A stretch of DNA of 40,285 nucleotides from Pseudomonadota bacterium (GTDB lineage Bacteria; Desulfobacterota; Desulfobacteria; Desulfobacterales; RPRI01): contig JAHITX010000082.1 in NCBI GenBank assembly GCA_018817425.1, positions 1-40,285 on the forward strand. Direction: 5' to 3'. The notes beneath the pieces were generated by a model. That model did not search any database and was not told the DNA's origin. It saw only the letters and a program-made list of their open reading frames with translations. The translations under genes were made by a program, and so were the position numbers. Shown here piece by piece: positions 9,402 through 16,689 of the stretch (the first letter of the stretch is position 1; every line of letters starts with the position of its first letter).

Positions 9402-9785
9402 AATAATGCTGTAAGATACTATAAGCGATTAACTCAATCTATTAAAAACACAGATAATTTATGTTGCAGACATGATAACATAAAACATTGCAGAGAAGGT
9501 ATTTAATCGGAAACCGTATCTCACCGGGAAAGTAGAAAGTCTGAAGAAATCCGGATCGGCGTTTATATCTGTAATTTCGGTTTGAATATAGCGGAGATGG
9601 CGGCAGCTTATGCAGAAGGACTTTCCCATGTGGTGCCTTCACCTCCTAAGAAACAAGAATACGTCATTTCCAGTGAAGCTATGCAATTTCAGGAGGTTAT
9701 ATTGCTATGGCACCTGAGCGTCTCCTCCATTGACACCATATGTTTCTTCCATTAATAACCCGGTGCATAGCTTCGGGTTAAAATG
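9402..9785. other. Intergenic, no intact gene
   Basis: Apart from the HdrA-like fragment I see no coding sequence here. A small hairpin with 7-bp arms (TAACCCG 9756-9762 and CGGGTTA 9774-9780) lies just before the left direct repeat; it could be a weak terminator or part of an attachment region. Confidence 0.4.
9546..9635 (+). pseudogene. Degenerate HdrA fragment
   Basis: Frame 3 of the + strand reads EIRIGVYICNFGLNIA here, and further on YAEGLSHVV. The intact HdrA at 5195 has RIGVFVCHCGVNIA followed by YAATLDNVV, so order and spacing agree apart from a short deletion. One motif Cys has become Phe. There is no start codon or ribosome site, and the likeness fades after 9635. I take it as the remnant of a second hdrA-like gene. 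The match is short and by eye, so confidence is moderate. Confidence 0.45.
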
Positions 9786-9845
9786 CTACAAAGAAATGCT
9801 ACCGGATTCTTTGATAAATGTTTATTACTGATAGAAAGAGAGTAA
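9786..9845 (+). repeat. Left 60-bp direct repeat
   Basis: It begins CTACAAAGAAATGCTACC and ends GATAGAAAGAGAGTAA, and matches 12739-12798 at 56 of 60 positions. A short hairpin lies directly upstream. It is a candidate left attachment site. Confidence 0.8.
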
Positions 9846-9908
9846 TAAATTGCTCACTTGGTTCGGGCCTTTTTTAGACCCGAATCGAGGTAGCAAATGG
9901 TTGGGCAT

Positions 9909-10160
9909 TTAGCGTTTAATAAAAAATGGACCAACAAATTTAATTAAAATTAATATCAGAAATCCAATACAGACAACAAGTCGGCTAACCTTGGGGAGGC
10001 TAGTAATTCGGCCTTTTTGGTTGCAATATACTTCTCCAGTCAAGCCAATCAATATCCCTACTGGAGTAAGTAGGAGAATCGCAAGAGCCCAAAACCATCT
10101 TCTCCTGTAAAAAATAATGTCACTATAATTTGAATATTCAACTTTGTTAAAAGACACCAT
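9909..10160 (-). CDS. Small two-helix membrane protein, unknown function
   Basis: The protein has 83 residues. It starts MVSFNKVEYSNYSDIIFYRR and has two strongly hydrophobic segments, one from WFWALAILLL to about residue 42 and one near the C-terminus (LVVCIGFLILILIKFV), joined by a short loop with CNQKGRI. The ATG at 10160 is chosen because GAGGA lies at the right distance upstream; a longer frame to 10235 lacks this. The RRRWFW segment before helix 1 suggests a cytoplasmic N-terminus. I do not recognise a named family. It lies inside the repeat-bounded segment and is transcribed away from the PEP-CTERM gene. Confidence 0.6.
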   Translation of the reverse strand: MVSFNKVEYSNYSDIIFYRRRWFWALAILLLTPVGILIGLTGEVYCNQKGRITSLPKVSRLVVCIGFLILILIKFVGPFFIKR

Positions 10161-10596
10161 CTTTTCCTCGTTTATGATCTTTATAAGTCCAACAATTAAT
10201 ATAAGTAATATGTCTTTTCTTAATGTTGGAAGCAAATTCTATATGAAAAGCTGATAATTTATAAAGGAATTTATAGTTTTTGTCAAGATCGTCAAACCGC
10301 CAGAATTGCTGTCTTCACCTACAATTCAACAGAATGAATTTCCAAAAATAACAACGATCACTGTTTGAAAGACTCAGCGAAAATATTCGATTTCTAAAAA
10401 ATAATCATCATACTGTTGGTGTCCTTTACGAATTTTATTCGTCACATAATCTATTAAACAATAATTTGATTCAATAGCATTTGTTTTATTATTAAATATA
10501 ATAACTCGTTTGACAGCGCTGATTGTGTCGGGTTTTTTTACAATTATAAATAAAGCTGATATGCAACAAAAAATAGGAAAATAATTATTGCGTTTA
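10161..10596. other. AT-rich intergenic region, no gene seen
   Basis: I see no coding potential, tRNA or strong hairpin in this stretch. It precedes the regulatory block of the PEP-CTERM gene. Confidence 0.4.
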
Positions 10597-10614
10597 CTTA
10601 CTTATTTAAGTAAG
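10597..10614. promoter_or_regulatory. 18-bp palindrome, candidate operator or enhancer site
   Basis: The sequence CTTACTTATTTAAGTAAG has perfect 8-bp arms around TT. It lies 24 bases upstream of a sigma-54-like element, so it could bind a regulator of the PEP-CTERM gene. The protein that binds is not known. Confidence 0.45.
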
Positions 10615-10638
10615 CACATCAAGCAGTGTATATTGTTT

Positions 10639-10653
10639 TGGCATTATTATTGC
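10639..10653 (+). promoter_or_regulatory. Sigma-54 (-24/-12) promoter element
   Basis: TGGCATTATTATTGC has the GG and GC dinucleotides at the spacing required for RpoN promoters (TGGCA-N6-TTGC). It points at the PEP-CTERM gene and would leave a leader of roughly 285 bases. PEP-CTERM genes are known to be controlled by RpoN with the PrsK/PrsR two-component system in other bacteria, which supports the call. No regulator gene is in the window. Confidence 0.55.
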
Positions 10654-10950
10654 GAAATTTACAGAAAACTTTATCAAGGAATTAAGATAAGTTAGAATAT
10701 TTACTTTTACTAATTACCGACTGGATAAGAATTTGAAAGGATTAAATACCAGAAAATCAAAGTAAAATATAAAAAAATGTTTTCAAATCCTTTGTTGTTC
10801 AATGTTAATACGGCATGTCGAAGTAAAACCTATTAACGCAAGTTCTTTTAATATGTTACAAAGCTCACAATAGGTTGTTCAACTTTTTTACGGAAGAACC
10901 AAAATTATTGACTGTGAAGTATGGTAAAATAAAATTAAATGGAGGGCATC

Positions 10951-11532
10951 ATGAATGCTATTAGATTGAAATTTTGTATGGTAATTGTTGTTGTAGTTTT
11001 TTTCTTATCCTGGTCGCCTGAAGCATATTCTGCTTATTATGAAGACACTGTCACTTTCAATCCATCTAACATTTATAATATGTTCGCCGAATGGGAGCAC
11101 ACAATCCCCAGTGATTTCGACCCCATTTCTGCAACAGTTACTTTAAACATTAAGGTCAATAATTTCAGCCAACAAGGGACGCTCCACCTATTTGCTAGTA
11201 ATACAGATACATTTGATTATGGCAATCTTTATGCTGCCCCATCAAAAGCAGGCTACATTGCAAACCTTTGGGGCGATGTTTCTTACAATGTATGGGAGGA
11301 GGTTTCTTATGATTTGGATGCAGGGCAACTTGGCTGGCTAAGTGATGATGGAAACATTCATCTTGCTTTGATAGGGCCTGGATACTATATGACAGATTTT
11401 AATGCACAGTTTTGGTTGGACTCTGTTACATTAACAGCCACAAATGCAGCAGTCCCCATACCTGGAGCGGTCTGGCTCCTCGGTTCCGGCCTGGTGGGAC
11501 TAGTCGGGATAAGGAGAAAGCTCAAAAACTAA
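10951..11532 (+). CDS. PEP-CTERM sorting-domain surface protein (VPIPG variant)
   Basis: It is a 193-residue exported protein with an N-terminal signal peptide (about 1-28, ending near EAYSA), a beta-rich middle without recognisable catalytic motifs, and the C-terminal sorting signal: VPIPGAVWLLGSG, a hydrophobic helix, then GIRRKLKN. Such proteins are cut and anchored or released by exosortase, usually with exopolysaccharide production; no exosortase gene is in view. The ATG at 10951 is chosen over 10939 because GGAGG lies five bases before it. A sigma-54-like promoter lies upstream and a terminator follows. The middle region resembles beta-sandwich surface proteins, but the ligand is unknown. 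Confidence 0.85.
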   Translation: MNAIRLKFCMVIVVVVFFLSWSPEAYSAYYEDTVTFNPSNIYNMFAEWEHTIPSDFDPISATVTLNIKVNNFSQQGTLHLFASNTDTFDYGNLYAAPSKAGYIANLWGDVSYNVWEEVSYDLDAGQLGWLSDDGNIHLALIGPGYYMTDFNAQFWLDSVTLTATNAAVPIPGAVWLLGSGLVGLVGIRRKLKN

Positions 11533-11556
11533 ACCTGAAATGAGTTTTTAACACAG

Positions 11557-11588
11557 AAAGGCAGGGTCTCATGGCTCTGCCTTTTTTA
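11557..11588 (+). terminator. Rho-independent terminator of the PEP-CTERM gene
   Basis: The arms AAAGGCAG (11557-11564) and CTGCCTTT (11577-11584) pair, with further pairs inside including wobbles, and a run of T follows. It lies 24 bases after the stop codon. Confidence 0.85.
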
Positions 11589-11766
11589 TTGCCTTGAGTT
11601 AACGATTACTGAATGAAACCTTGTAGATCTAAGTCATCTGTCGTGTTGCTGCTTACAGGAAGCAACATATCAATCTATGCACTTGAATAATGGTAACCGC
11701 CTTTATATCTATATATTTTATTAGCCCAAAGACCTCATTGTTTCAAAGAGTAATGTTTGATCAATT

Positions 11767-12606
11767 TTATTTCCCATGCAGGGTGTCCATCCACCGGATC
11801 GCCTCTGAATCACTGATCTTGCCGAGATAAACCTGGGTAGTTTTCAGGTCCTGGTGCCTCAAGATTACTTTCGATACAACTTCCAAAGGGACGCCATTTC
11901 GGCTGGCATATGTGGCTGAATATCTCCGGAGGTCATGGGGTGACACATGGACATTCAATTTGGCTCCCAGTCCTCTAATGAGGGATCTTGCCGTCGAATA
12001 GCAGATAGGAAAAACCCGATCCTCTCCTTGTAAAGCTTTCTCTTTGATGTATTCTCCCAACTTTCTTGATACGTTCTCCGGCATGTAGGCCATTTCAGAT
12101 TCCTTACCTGACTTTGGTTCTCGAAGGGTAATTGTTCTATCAGAAATATCCGATACTTTGATCTTAAGCAATTCACCGATCCTCAGCCCACATTTCGCTT
12201 GAAGTTCCAATATCAACCGGTCACGGTGCCTTTTAGTGTTGTAAATCATTTCATCTACTGTTTCCCGGTCAAGGATCTTGCGTTGAAATTGCTTCGGTGC
12301 TCTAAAGGCTTTACTGAGCAAAGGTGTATTACAGGGATTTCTCATATTTAGGGAGCAGCGGTCGATGATAAAGTTGTAAAAAGCTTTTATCTGGGCATAC
12401 CTGAGCCTCCGTGTGGATTTCGCCAGATTCTGAGTTATTTTTTCTATAAAATTGAAAATCTCATCGGGGCTTATGTTATCTATGGAACTTTGCGAATAGC
12501 TTGCCTCAAACCTGCCAAGTAGGATGTTGTAGCTTTCGATGGTCTTCTTTTTATGGTTTGCTTGAAGATAATATTTGAACAGAGTTATAGCTTCTTTTGT
12601 TGTCAT
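11767..12606 (-). CDS. Tyrosine recombinase / phage-type integrase
   Basis: This 279-residue protein has an N-terminal SAM-like core-binding domain (about 1-90) and a C-terminal catalytic domain. The active-site set is complete: Arg142 in CGLRIGE, His224 and Arg227 in HDLRR, His251 in LRHQD and the nucleophile Tyr260 in QVYLG. It cuts and rejoins DNA at specific sites. The ATG follows GGAGGT at good spacing. Its start lies about 130 bases from the right 60-bp repeat, which points to it as the integrase of that segment. No excisionase gene is visible. Confidence 0.92.
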   Translation of the reverse strand: MTTKEAITLFKYYLQANHKKKTIESYNILLGRFEASYSQSSIDNISPDEIFNFIEKITQNLAKSTRRLRYAQIKAFYNFIIDRCSLNMRNPCNTPLLSKAFRAPKQFQRKILDRETVDEMIYNTKRHRDRLILELQAKCGLRIGELLKIKVSDISDRTITLREPKSGKESEMAYMPENVSRKLGEYIKEKALQGEDRVFPICYSTARSLIRGLGAKLNVHVSPHDLRRYSATYASRNGVPLEVVSKVILRHQDLKTTQVYLGKISDSEAIRWMDTLHGK

Positions 12607-12738
12607 ACTGCACCTCCATATTTTTCAGCTGTGAGGTCTTCTGGGTTATTGAGATTATAGAATATCCCACAGGCTAAAGATATGGAAAATCATGAGCGCT
12701 AATAATGATATTGTTTCTTAGAAAGCTGTAATAGACAC

Positions 12739-12798
12739 CTACAAAGAAATACTACCGAATTCTTTGAAAAATGTTTATTACAGATAGAAAGAGAGTAA
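12739..12798 (+). repeat. Right 60-bp direct repeat
   Basis: It matches 9786-9845 in the same orientation with four mismatches and is the candidate right attachment site next to the integrase gene. Confidence 0.8.
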
Positions 12799-12940
12799 CG
12801 GCAATGATAGGCAGTATTGAATAAAAGTTGTAATATTCATATAAACAAGAGTGCTTATATCAATGGCAACATTTTCTGAATTACTATGGAGTAAGGCATC
12901 TGCTCAATCATTTTATTATGTCAATTTTTACCATCTTATA

Positions 12941-12967
12941 AAATATCAGTACTCGTTACTGATATTT
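12941..12967. repeat. Perfect 11-5-11 inverted repeat
   Basis: AAATATCAGTA and TACTGATATTT are perfect complements around CTCGT. No T run follows on either side, so it is not a plain terminator. Two 11-bp arms around a short centre is the form of a tyrosine-recombinase core site, but an operator is equally possible. Confidence 0.6.
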
Positions 12968-13020
12968 CACCACCTGTTCTATATGTGAGCTGCCCTCCGT
13001 TCCGTTCAGTCCGCTCTTAC

Positions 13021-13043
13021 GCCGTCGGCTCCGCTTCGACGGC
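13021..13043 (-). repeat. GC-rich hairpin downstream of the candidate variable region
   Basis: GCCGTCG and CGACGGC pair around nine bases, about 57 bases past the NACHT-FGE stop. DGR target genes often have a GC-rich hairpin shortly after the variable region; this may be such a structure or simply a poor terminator. Confidence 0.4.
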
Positions 13044-13099
13044 TATTGCGCTTCCTTCACTACACTCCGGGCTAAAGCAGTCGACAAGGGTCCAAGGGC

Positions 13100-15814
13100 T
13101 CAATGGCCAAGGGTAACTGATCTGGAGAGACGAAAGCCTATGAAGTAGTCGCCGATGTCGGGCCCGAAATCTTTACGGGTCACCGACCGGCAGTTGCGAG
13201 CATCGTTGCACCAGCTGCCGCCCCGTATCATCCGGAAAGAGCCCTGCTCATCTTCGGCCCAGGTGGAACCATCTATTGGAGCACCTTCATATGAATCATG
13301 ATAACAATCTGCCACCCATTCATCGACATTGCCTGCCATTTGATATATCCCGTACATCTGGGGTTCGAATTTGTGCACCTCAACTTTTTTTTTAATATTA
13401 TAATCATAATTGCATATACTATTATCAGGTTTGTAATTACCCCAGGGATATGTTCGCCCCAGTCTTCCTCGTGCGGCCTTCTCCCATTGAGCTTCGGTAG
13501 GAAGAGAATATGCCTTACCCTTCCAGGATATATAGGCTTTAACATCATCCCAGCTTACATCAATCACCGGAAGATAGCCCTTTGCCCATTTTTCATCTTC
13601 AAGAGGCTTTTTGCTGTAAGGAATATGATACTCGTCATATTCCCGAGAGGTCTCCGCATACTTTGAAATCCAATAATCGGATACATACACTACCCGTACC
13701 GGCTGCTCCAAATCTCTTTCGTAGCCGCCCATCAAAAAAGCCCCGGCAGGAATCCGGACAAACTTGTCATCCGCTATAACATATTTCTGACTCTGATCCT
13801 TTTCCGCATCAAATATTTCCTGAAGCCTCTCTTTCAAGCCCGGCTTTTCTCCCTTGCGATCCCGAAGGGATAGAAGCCAGGTAAATTTATGACCGGCATC
13901 CTCGCTACCCTTCTTTTCATGGTCCGCACGGGCCAGAGCCTCTTCAAACCGATCCATGCAGTACTTGAATACCGGCTCATGCTCAAGGATATCGTCTAAC
14001 AGATCGAGAACAACCGGGCTGAAGGGCAGCTTTATCAGCGCGCTGTCGAAGGCTTCAGGATCTTCTTCAAACAATTGCTTCAAGCGGCAGGCTGCAAAAT
14101 ATTCCTGTAACAGCTGATGGTAGAACGTGCAGCTGTTTTCATCTTTTCCTTCAAACAGCGTCCTGTTGAAAAACACCCAATGCGCATTGAAAATAATTTC
14201 GCAGGCATTGCGATAATTCTTTCTGTACTTATCTATGAAACGAAAAGGAAATGATTGAATTTGATTTTCCGTCAATGTTTCTAAAGACAATTGATACAAC
14301 AGGTTTTTAATTTCCGGCACATCCAGTTCACTAATACCAATGCCTCTTTGTTTTGCCTCCCTGAAAAGCTCCACCTCAAACTTGAATAGCAACTGGCTTC
14401 TATTCTCCACCCGCCCTCTTTCAGTTTCCGGCTGCATGCCGATTCGCCTGGTAATGTTGGCATAAAATGGGACTCTCAAAAGCTTTTTAAAATCTTCTCC
14501 CAGCAATTTATAATCAAGCCATTCGGTGATCTCATCACCTAAATACACAAAGAGCTGGTCTTCGCTGAATCCACCCAGAATGACCCATTCATACGCAGAA
14601 AAAATATCACGAAAAACCTCCGGATCACTCTTTATGTGTTCGATCCGGCAGGCCACCGCTACCCTGTTTTGTTCCAGAATCCCGGACGTATCCATCTGGA
14701 AATGGTTTTTACAGCGTCTATCATCGGAACACTGGTCCATCGAATCCAGCAAAAAACACAGTCTACCGGTTTCATTCAGCATGCCCGCTATTCTGCGGGC
14801 TTTTTCCGGACTGTAATCCACCGATTTCGTCTTACCCAGAAGGCCGACGACTCTTTCAATTAATGTTCCTGTGTTCTCAAAAAATTCATTAACGTCTTCA
14901 AACACCGGAAGCGGGGCGTCTTTTAAGCGGTTTTGCATCAGCTCCAATTGCGTTCGATAAAGAAATGTGGTCTTTCCCACACCTGCACCGGCAATGATAA
15001 GTACTCGCTTTTTTTTAAGGAAAAGATTATGAAATGCATCCGTATCGATTGGCTCCGTGTTTTCTTCAAAATCCTGCGGTATCTGATTGTCTTTTTTAAT
15101 TACCCGCCGCATGCCGGGAGGCATGTAATCGAAGCGATCGTTTAAATTGGGCGCCCGGCCGGCCATCTTGATATCGTAAGTGCGGGTCGCCTGCGCTTTT
15201 AGTCTGTGACGCGCGGCATTTACTGCGCTTAAAATGGTTTTGTCATCAAGTTTGGTATAATGTTGAATCTCGGATAATTGCTGGACGACATCTTGCCGGA
15301 ACCTGGCTTTTTGGCACTCACGGATTTGTTCAAATAAATTCTTTAGCTCCGGATTGGTGGATATCTCATAAAGCATTCGAACAAAGATTCTCGGGACGAC
15401 GGATGAAAGGGTTTCGGGCTTAAGAGAGTTAAGATTTTTACTATCCTTTAGCTCAAACAGCACATGCTCCATTCCTTCAACAGAGAACATATCGACACCG
15501 GTTGCATCCTGGAACCCGGAGAGCCCATACAGGTTCTCCGTGATCGTCTGACGGAGTCTATCCTCCAACTCACCGTCTGATCGATAAAATAGTTCCTGAA
15601 GACACTTGATTTGGTCTTCATCTATTGCCCTCATTGCTGGAAAGTCCTTCGACAGTTTTGGGAATAGGCTCTTTAAGCCCATTTCAAGACTGTTTTGGAT
15701 CTCATTTTCCGACAATGCTTTTGTAGTTTCCGTCTGCTGTAAGTGTTCCCGGTGCCGTTGTGCCAGATAATATACGCCGCTTGTGGTCAGTCCAATAAGC
15801 AATGATTCGAGCAT
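13100..15814 (-). CDS. NACHT/STAND NTPase with C-terminal FGE/SUMF1-like (C-lectin fold) domain
   Basis: The 904-residue protein has a hydrophobic N-terminal segment (about 5-16), a helical region to about 250, a NACHT-type NTPase with Walker A GAGVGKTT near residue 276 and Walker B LCFLLDSMD, a helical arm, and an FGE-sulfatase-like domain from about 684 (FVRIPAGAFLMGG, LPTEAQWEKAARG, GNVDEWVAD, RGGSW, IGFRL). The two catalytic Cys of true formylglycine-generating enzymes are not at matching spacing, so a binding role is more likely. STAND proteins oligomerise after sensing a ligand and often act in defence or signalling. The ATG at 15814 is chosen over an upstream TTG at 15877 because AAAGGA precedes it. 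The last 40 residues look like a DGR variable region. A toxin-antitoxin pair lies upstream and a recombinase downstream. Confidence 0.85.
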   Translation of the reverse strand: MLESLLIGLTTSGVYYLAQRHREHLQQTETTKALSENEIQNSLEMGLKSLFPKLSKDFPAMRAIDEDQIKCLQELFYRSDGELEDRLRQTITENLYGLSGFQDATGVDMFSVEGMEHVLFELKDSKNLNSLKPETLSSVVPRIFVRMLYEISTNPELKNLFEQIRECQKARFRQDVVQQLSEIQHYTKLDDKTILSAVNAARHRLKAQATRTYDIKMAGRAPNLNDRFDYMPPGMRRVIKKDNQIPQDFEENTEPIDTDAFHNLFLKKKRVLIIAGAGVGKTTFLYRTQLELMQNRLKDAPLPVFEDVNEFFENTGTLIERVVGLLGKTKSVDYSPEKARRIAGMLNETGRLCFLLDSMDQCSDDRRCKNHFQMDTSGILEQNRVAVACRIEHIKSDPEVFRDIFSAYEWVILGGFSEDQLFVYLGDEITEWLDYKLLGEDFKKLLRVPFYANITRRIGMQPETERGRVENRSQLLFKFEVELFREAKQRGIGISELDVPEIKNLLYQLSLETLTENQIQSFPFRFIDKYRKNYRNACEIIFNAHWVFFNRTLFEGKDENSCTFYHQLLQEYFAACRLKQLFEEDPEAFDSALIKLPFSPVVLDLLDDILEHEPVFKYCMDRFEEALARADHEKKGSEDAGHKFTWLLSLRDRKGEKPGLKERLQEIFDAEKDQSQKYVIADDKFVRIPAGAFLMGGYERDLEQPVRVVYVSDYWISKYAETSREYDEYHIPYSKKPLEDEKWAKGYLPVIDVSWDDVKAYISWKGKAYSLPTEAQWEKAARGRLGRTYPWGNYKPDNSICNYDYNIKKKVEVHKFEPQMYGIYQMAGNVDEWVADCYHDSYEGAPIDGSTWAEDEQGSFRMIRGGSWCNDARNCRSVTRKDFGPDIGDYFIGFRLSRSVTLGH
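13130..13222 (-). other. Candidate DGR-type variable region (GGSW to IGFR)
   Basis: Between GGSW and GFR the residues are those that vary in DGR targets with a C-lectin fold. The five codons at 13142-13156 read, on the coding strand, ATC GGC GAC TAC TTC. All end in C, as expected if each came from a template AAC by adenine mutagenesis. TGC and AAC follow the Trp codon. No template repeat or reverse transcriptase is in the window, so this could also be a fixed domain or a remote target. Confidence 0.45.
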
Positions 15815-16066
15815 AGGTCGTCCTTTGAAATATAGTTTCCTTCTAATATCGATAAATTCTGAGGCTGTCAATATCAACTCAAAATAGTGCAGATATTATC
15901 TATATGATATCATTGATATTATCAAACGTATTTATTGCCGATGCAATAAGAGACTTGCCTAACACTCTTATCATGGCATAGGTTTATATTTGATAATTTG
16001 TTAGCATGGTTAGTGTTTGAAATCTACTATTTAAATGAAAATATTCGTTCTATTTCTTTCAGGAAG
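15815..16066. other. Short AT-rich spacer
   Basis: It separates the toxin gene from the NACHT-FGE gene. Direct repeats of GATATTATC near 15890-15932 and a small TTATTG/CAATAA hairpin near 15932-15949 are visible. No gene is seen. Confidence 0.4.
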
Positions 16067-16279
16067 CTATACGTACCAAAATCTGATTTTCTTATTGAAG
16101 TTAAAACGTCTTGTTCTCGAATCAAGTTCTGACCATGCATATGGATGTTCGCAAATTTGTTCGATAGCAGCATATACTTCTTCAGAAAATCTTAGCCCCA
16201 AACCTGCCTGGCATTCTTCATAATATTCAATTGCATGAAAAAATTCTCTCTCGGAGGCCTCATGAAAGCTGAATTTCAT
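16067..16279 (-). CDS. ParE/RelE-type toxin, C-terminally short
   Basis: FHEASEREFFHAIEYYEE and FSEEVYAAIEQICEHPYAW are typical of the ParE/RelE superfamily, whose members poison gyrase or cut mRNA. Usual members have about 95-100 residues and continue past the TRR strand with an RRFPYGVIY-like segment and an H..R..GYW end. This one stops after 70 residues with a different tail (NFNKKIRFWYV), so the last strands are missing and it may be inactive. The start overlaps the antitoxin stop by four bases (ATGA), so the pair is translationally coupled. Confidence 0.75.
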   Translation of the reverse strand: MKFSFHEASEREFFHAIEYYEECQAGLGLRFSEEVYAAIEQICEHPYAWSELDSRTRRFNFNKKIRFWYV

Positions 16280-16509
16280 TTTAAAAATCTTTTCTTAATC
16301 TTTTCAAAAACTTCTTCACCAGGAATCAGTTTAGCTTTCCCACTATCAAGTTCTTGACATCGGCGTTCAACTTCTTTTGACCATGCTTGATCAATATCGT
16401 TTTGGGTAGGTAAATTTGTGCTAATAAGCAGCTTATCTATCAGAGTCAATCGATCATCAATTGGCAGATCAAGCGCTTGTTTATAAATTTTATCAGCTAA
16501 TTCAGCCAT
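16276..16509 (-). CDS. Addiction-module antitoxin (PF09720-like)
   Basis: This 77-residue protein has the small-antitoxin pattern: an N-terminal helix, DLPIDDRLTLIDKLLIS, then DIDQAWSKEVERRCQELDSGKAKLIPGEEVFEKIKKRF. The motif of a Trp followed by EVERR and a Gly-rich turn with a GEEV end is typical of antitoxins paired with ParE/RelE toxins. It should bind and neutralise the downstream toxin and may repress its own promoter. A GGGGTGA ribosome site precedes the ATG. Confidence 0.85.
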   Translation of the reverse strand: MAELADKIYKQALDLPIDDRLTLIDKLLISTNLPTQNDIDQAWSKEVERRCQELDSGKAKLIPGEEVFEKIKKRFLK

Positions 16510-16633
16510 ATTTCACCCCTTTTTTCACTTTAAAGATGTGATAAAACTATAATATTCTGGAAGGGTTTCTTCTGACAATGCTTTTCATCCAGTTTAATCA
16601 AAAAATTGAAACTCAAACGAGGGTTAATAAAAA

Positions 16634-16661
16634 AAAGCAGGGCCATTTCTGACCCTGCTTT
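16634..16661 (-). terminator. Bidirectional terminator between the PEP-CTERM gene and the TA pair
   Basis: AAAGCAGGG (16634-16642) and CCCTGCTTT (16653-16661) form a 9-bp stem; on the - strand it is followed by a run of T. It ends the PEP-CTERM transcript 29 bases after the stop codon. Confidence 0.85.
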
Positions 16662-16689
16662 GTGATTTTTTATATGGATTAAATTATGT

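Larger units (their letters stand above)
9786..12798. mobile_element. Candidate small integrative element bounded by 60-bp direct repeats
   Basis: The 60-bp sequences at 9786-9845 and 12739-12798 are in direct orientation and differ at 4 positions. Between them lie a small membrane protein gene, a PEP-CTERM protein gene and a tyrosine recombinase gene whose start is about 130 bases from the right repeat. Attachment-site repeats with an integrase next to one end are the usual form of an integrated element. The boundaries are seen; that the repeats are att sites is inferred. Confidence 0.5.
12799..13099. other. Non-coding region with two hairpins after the NACHT-FGE gene
   Basis: No gene is seen. 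The stretch turns from AT-rich to GC-rich towards the NACHT-FGE stop codon. It holds the two inverted repeats listed separately. It contains no copy of the candidate variable region and no reverse transcriptase. Confidence 0.5.

Noticed and set aside
9858-9888. Hairpin TTCGGG/CCCGAA after the left repeat as a terminator
   Set aside because: The stem is short and no T run follows it on either strand; the T run is in the loop.
12607-13099. Template repeat or reverse transcriptase for a DGR
   Set aside because: I looked for a copy of the candidate variable region and for reverse-transcriptase motifs here and elsewhere in the window and found none.
13100-13760. True formylglycine-generating enzyme activity
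   Set aside because: The active-site Cys pair is not at the required spacing, and the domain is fused to a STAND NTPase, so a binding role fits better.
15815-15877. Longer N-terminus for the NACHT-FGE protein from a TTG codon
   Set aside because: TTG at 15877 has no ribosome site, while ATG at 15814 has AAAGGA upstream and starts at a hydrophobic segment.
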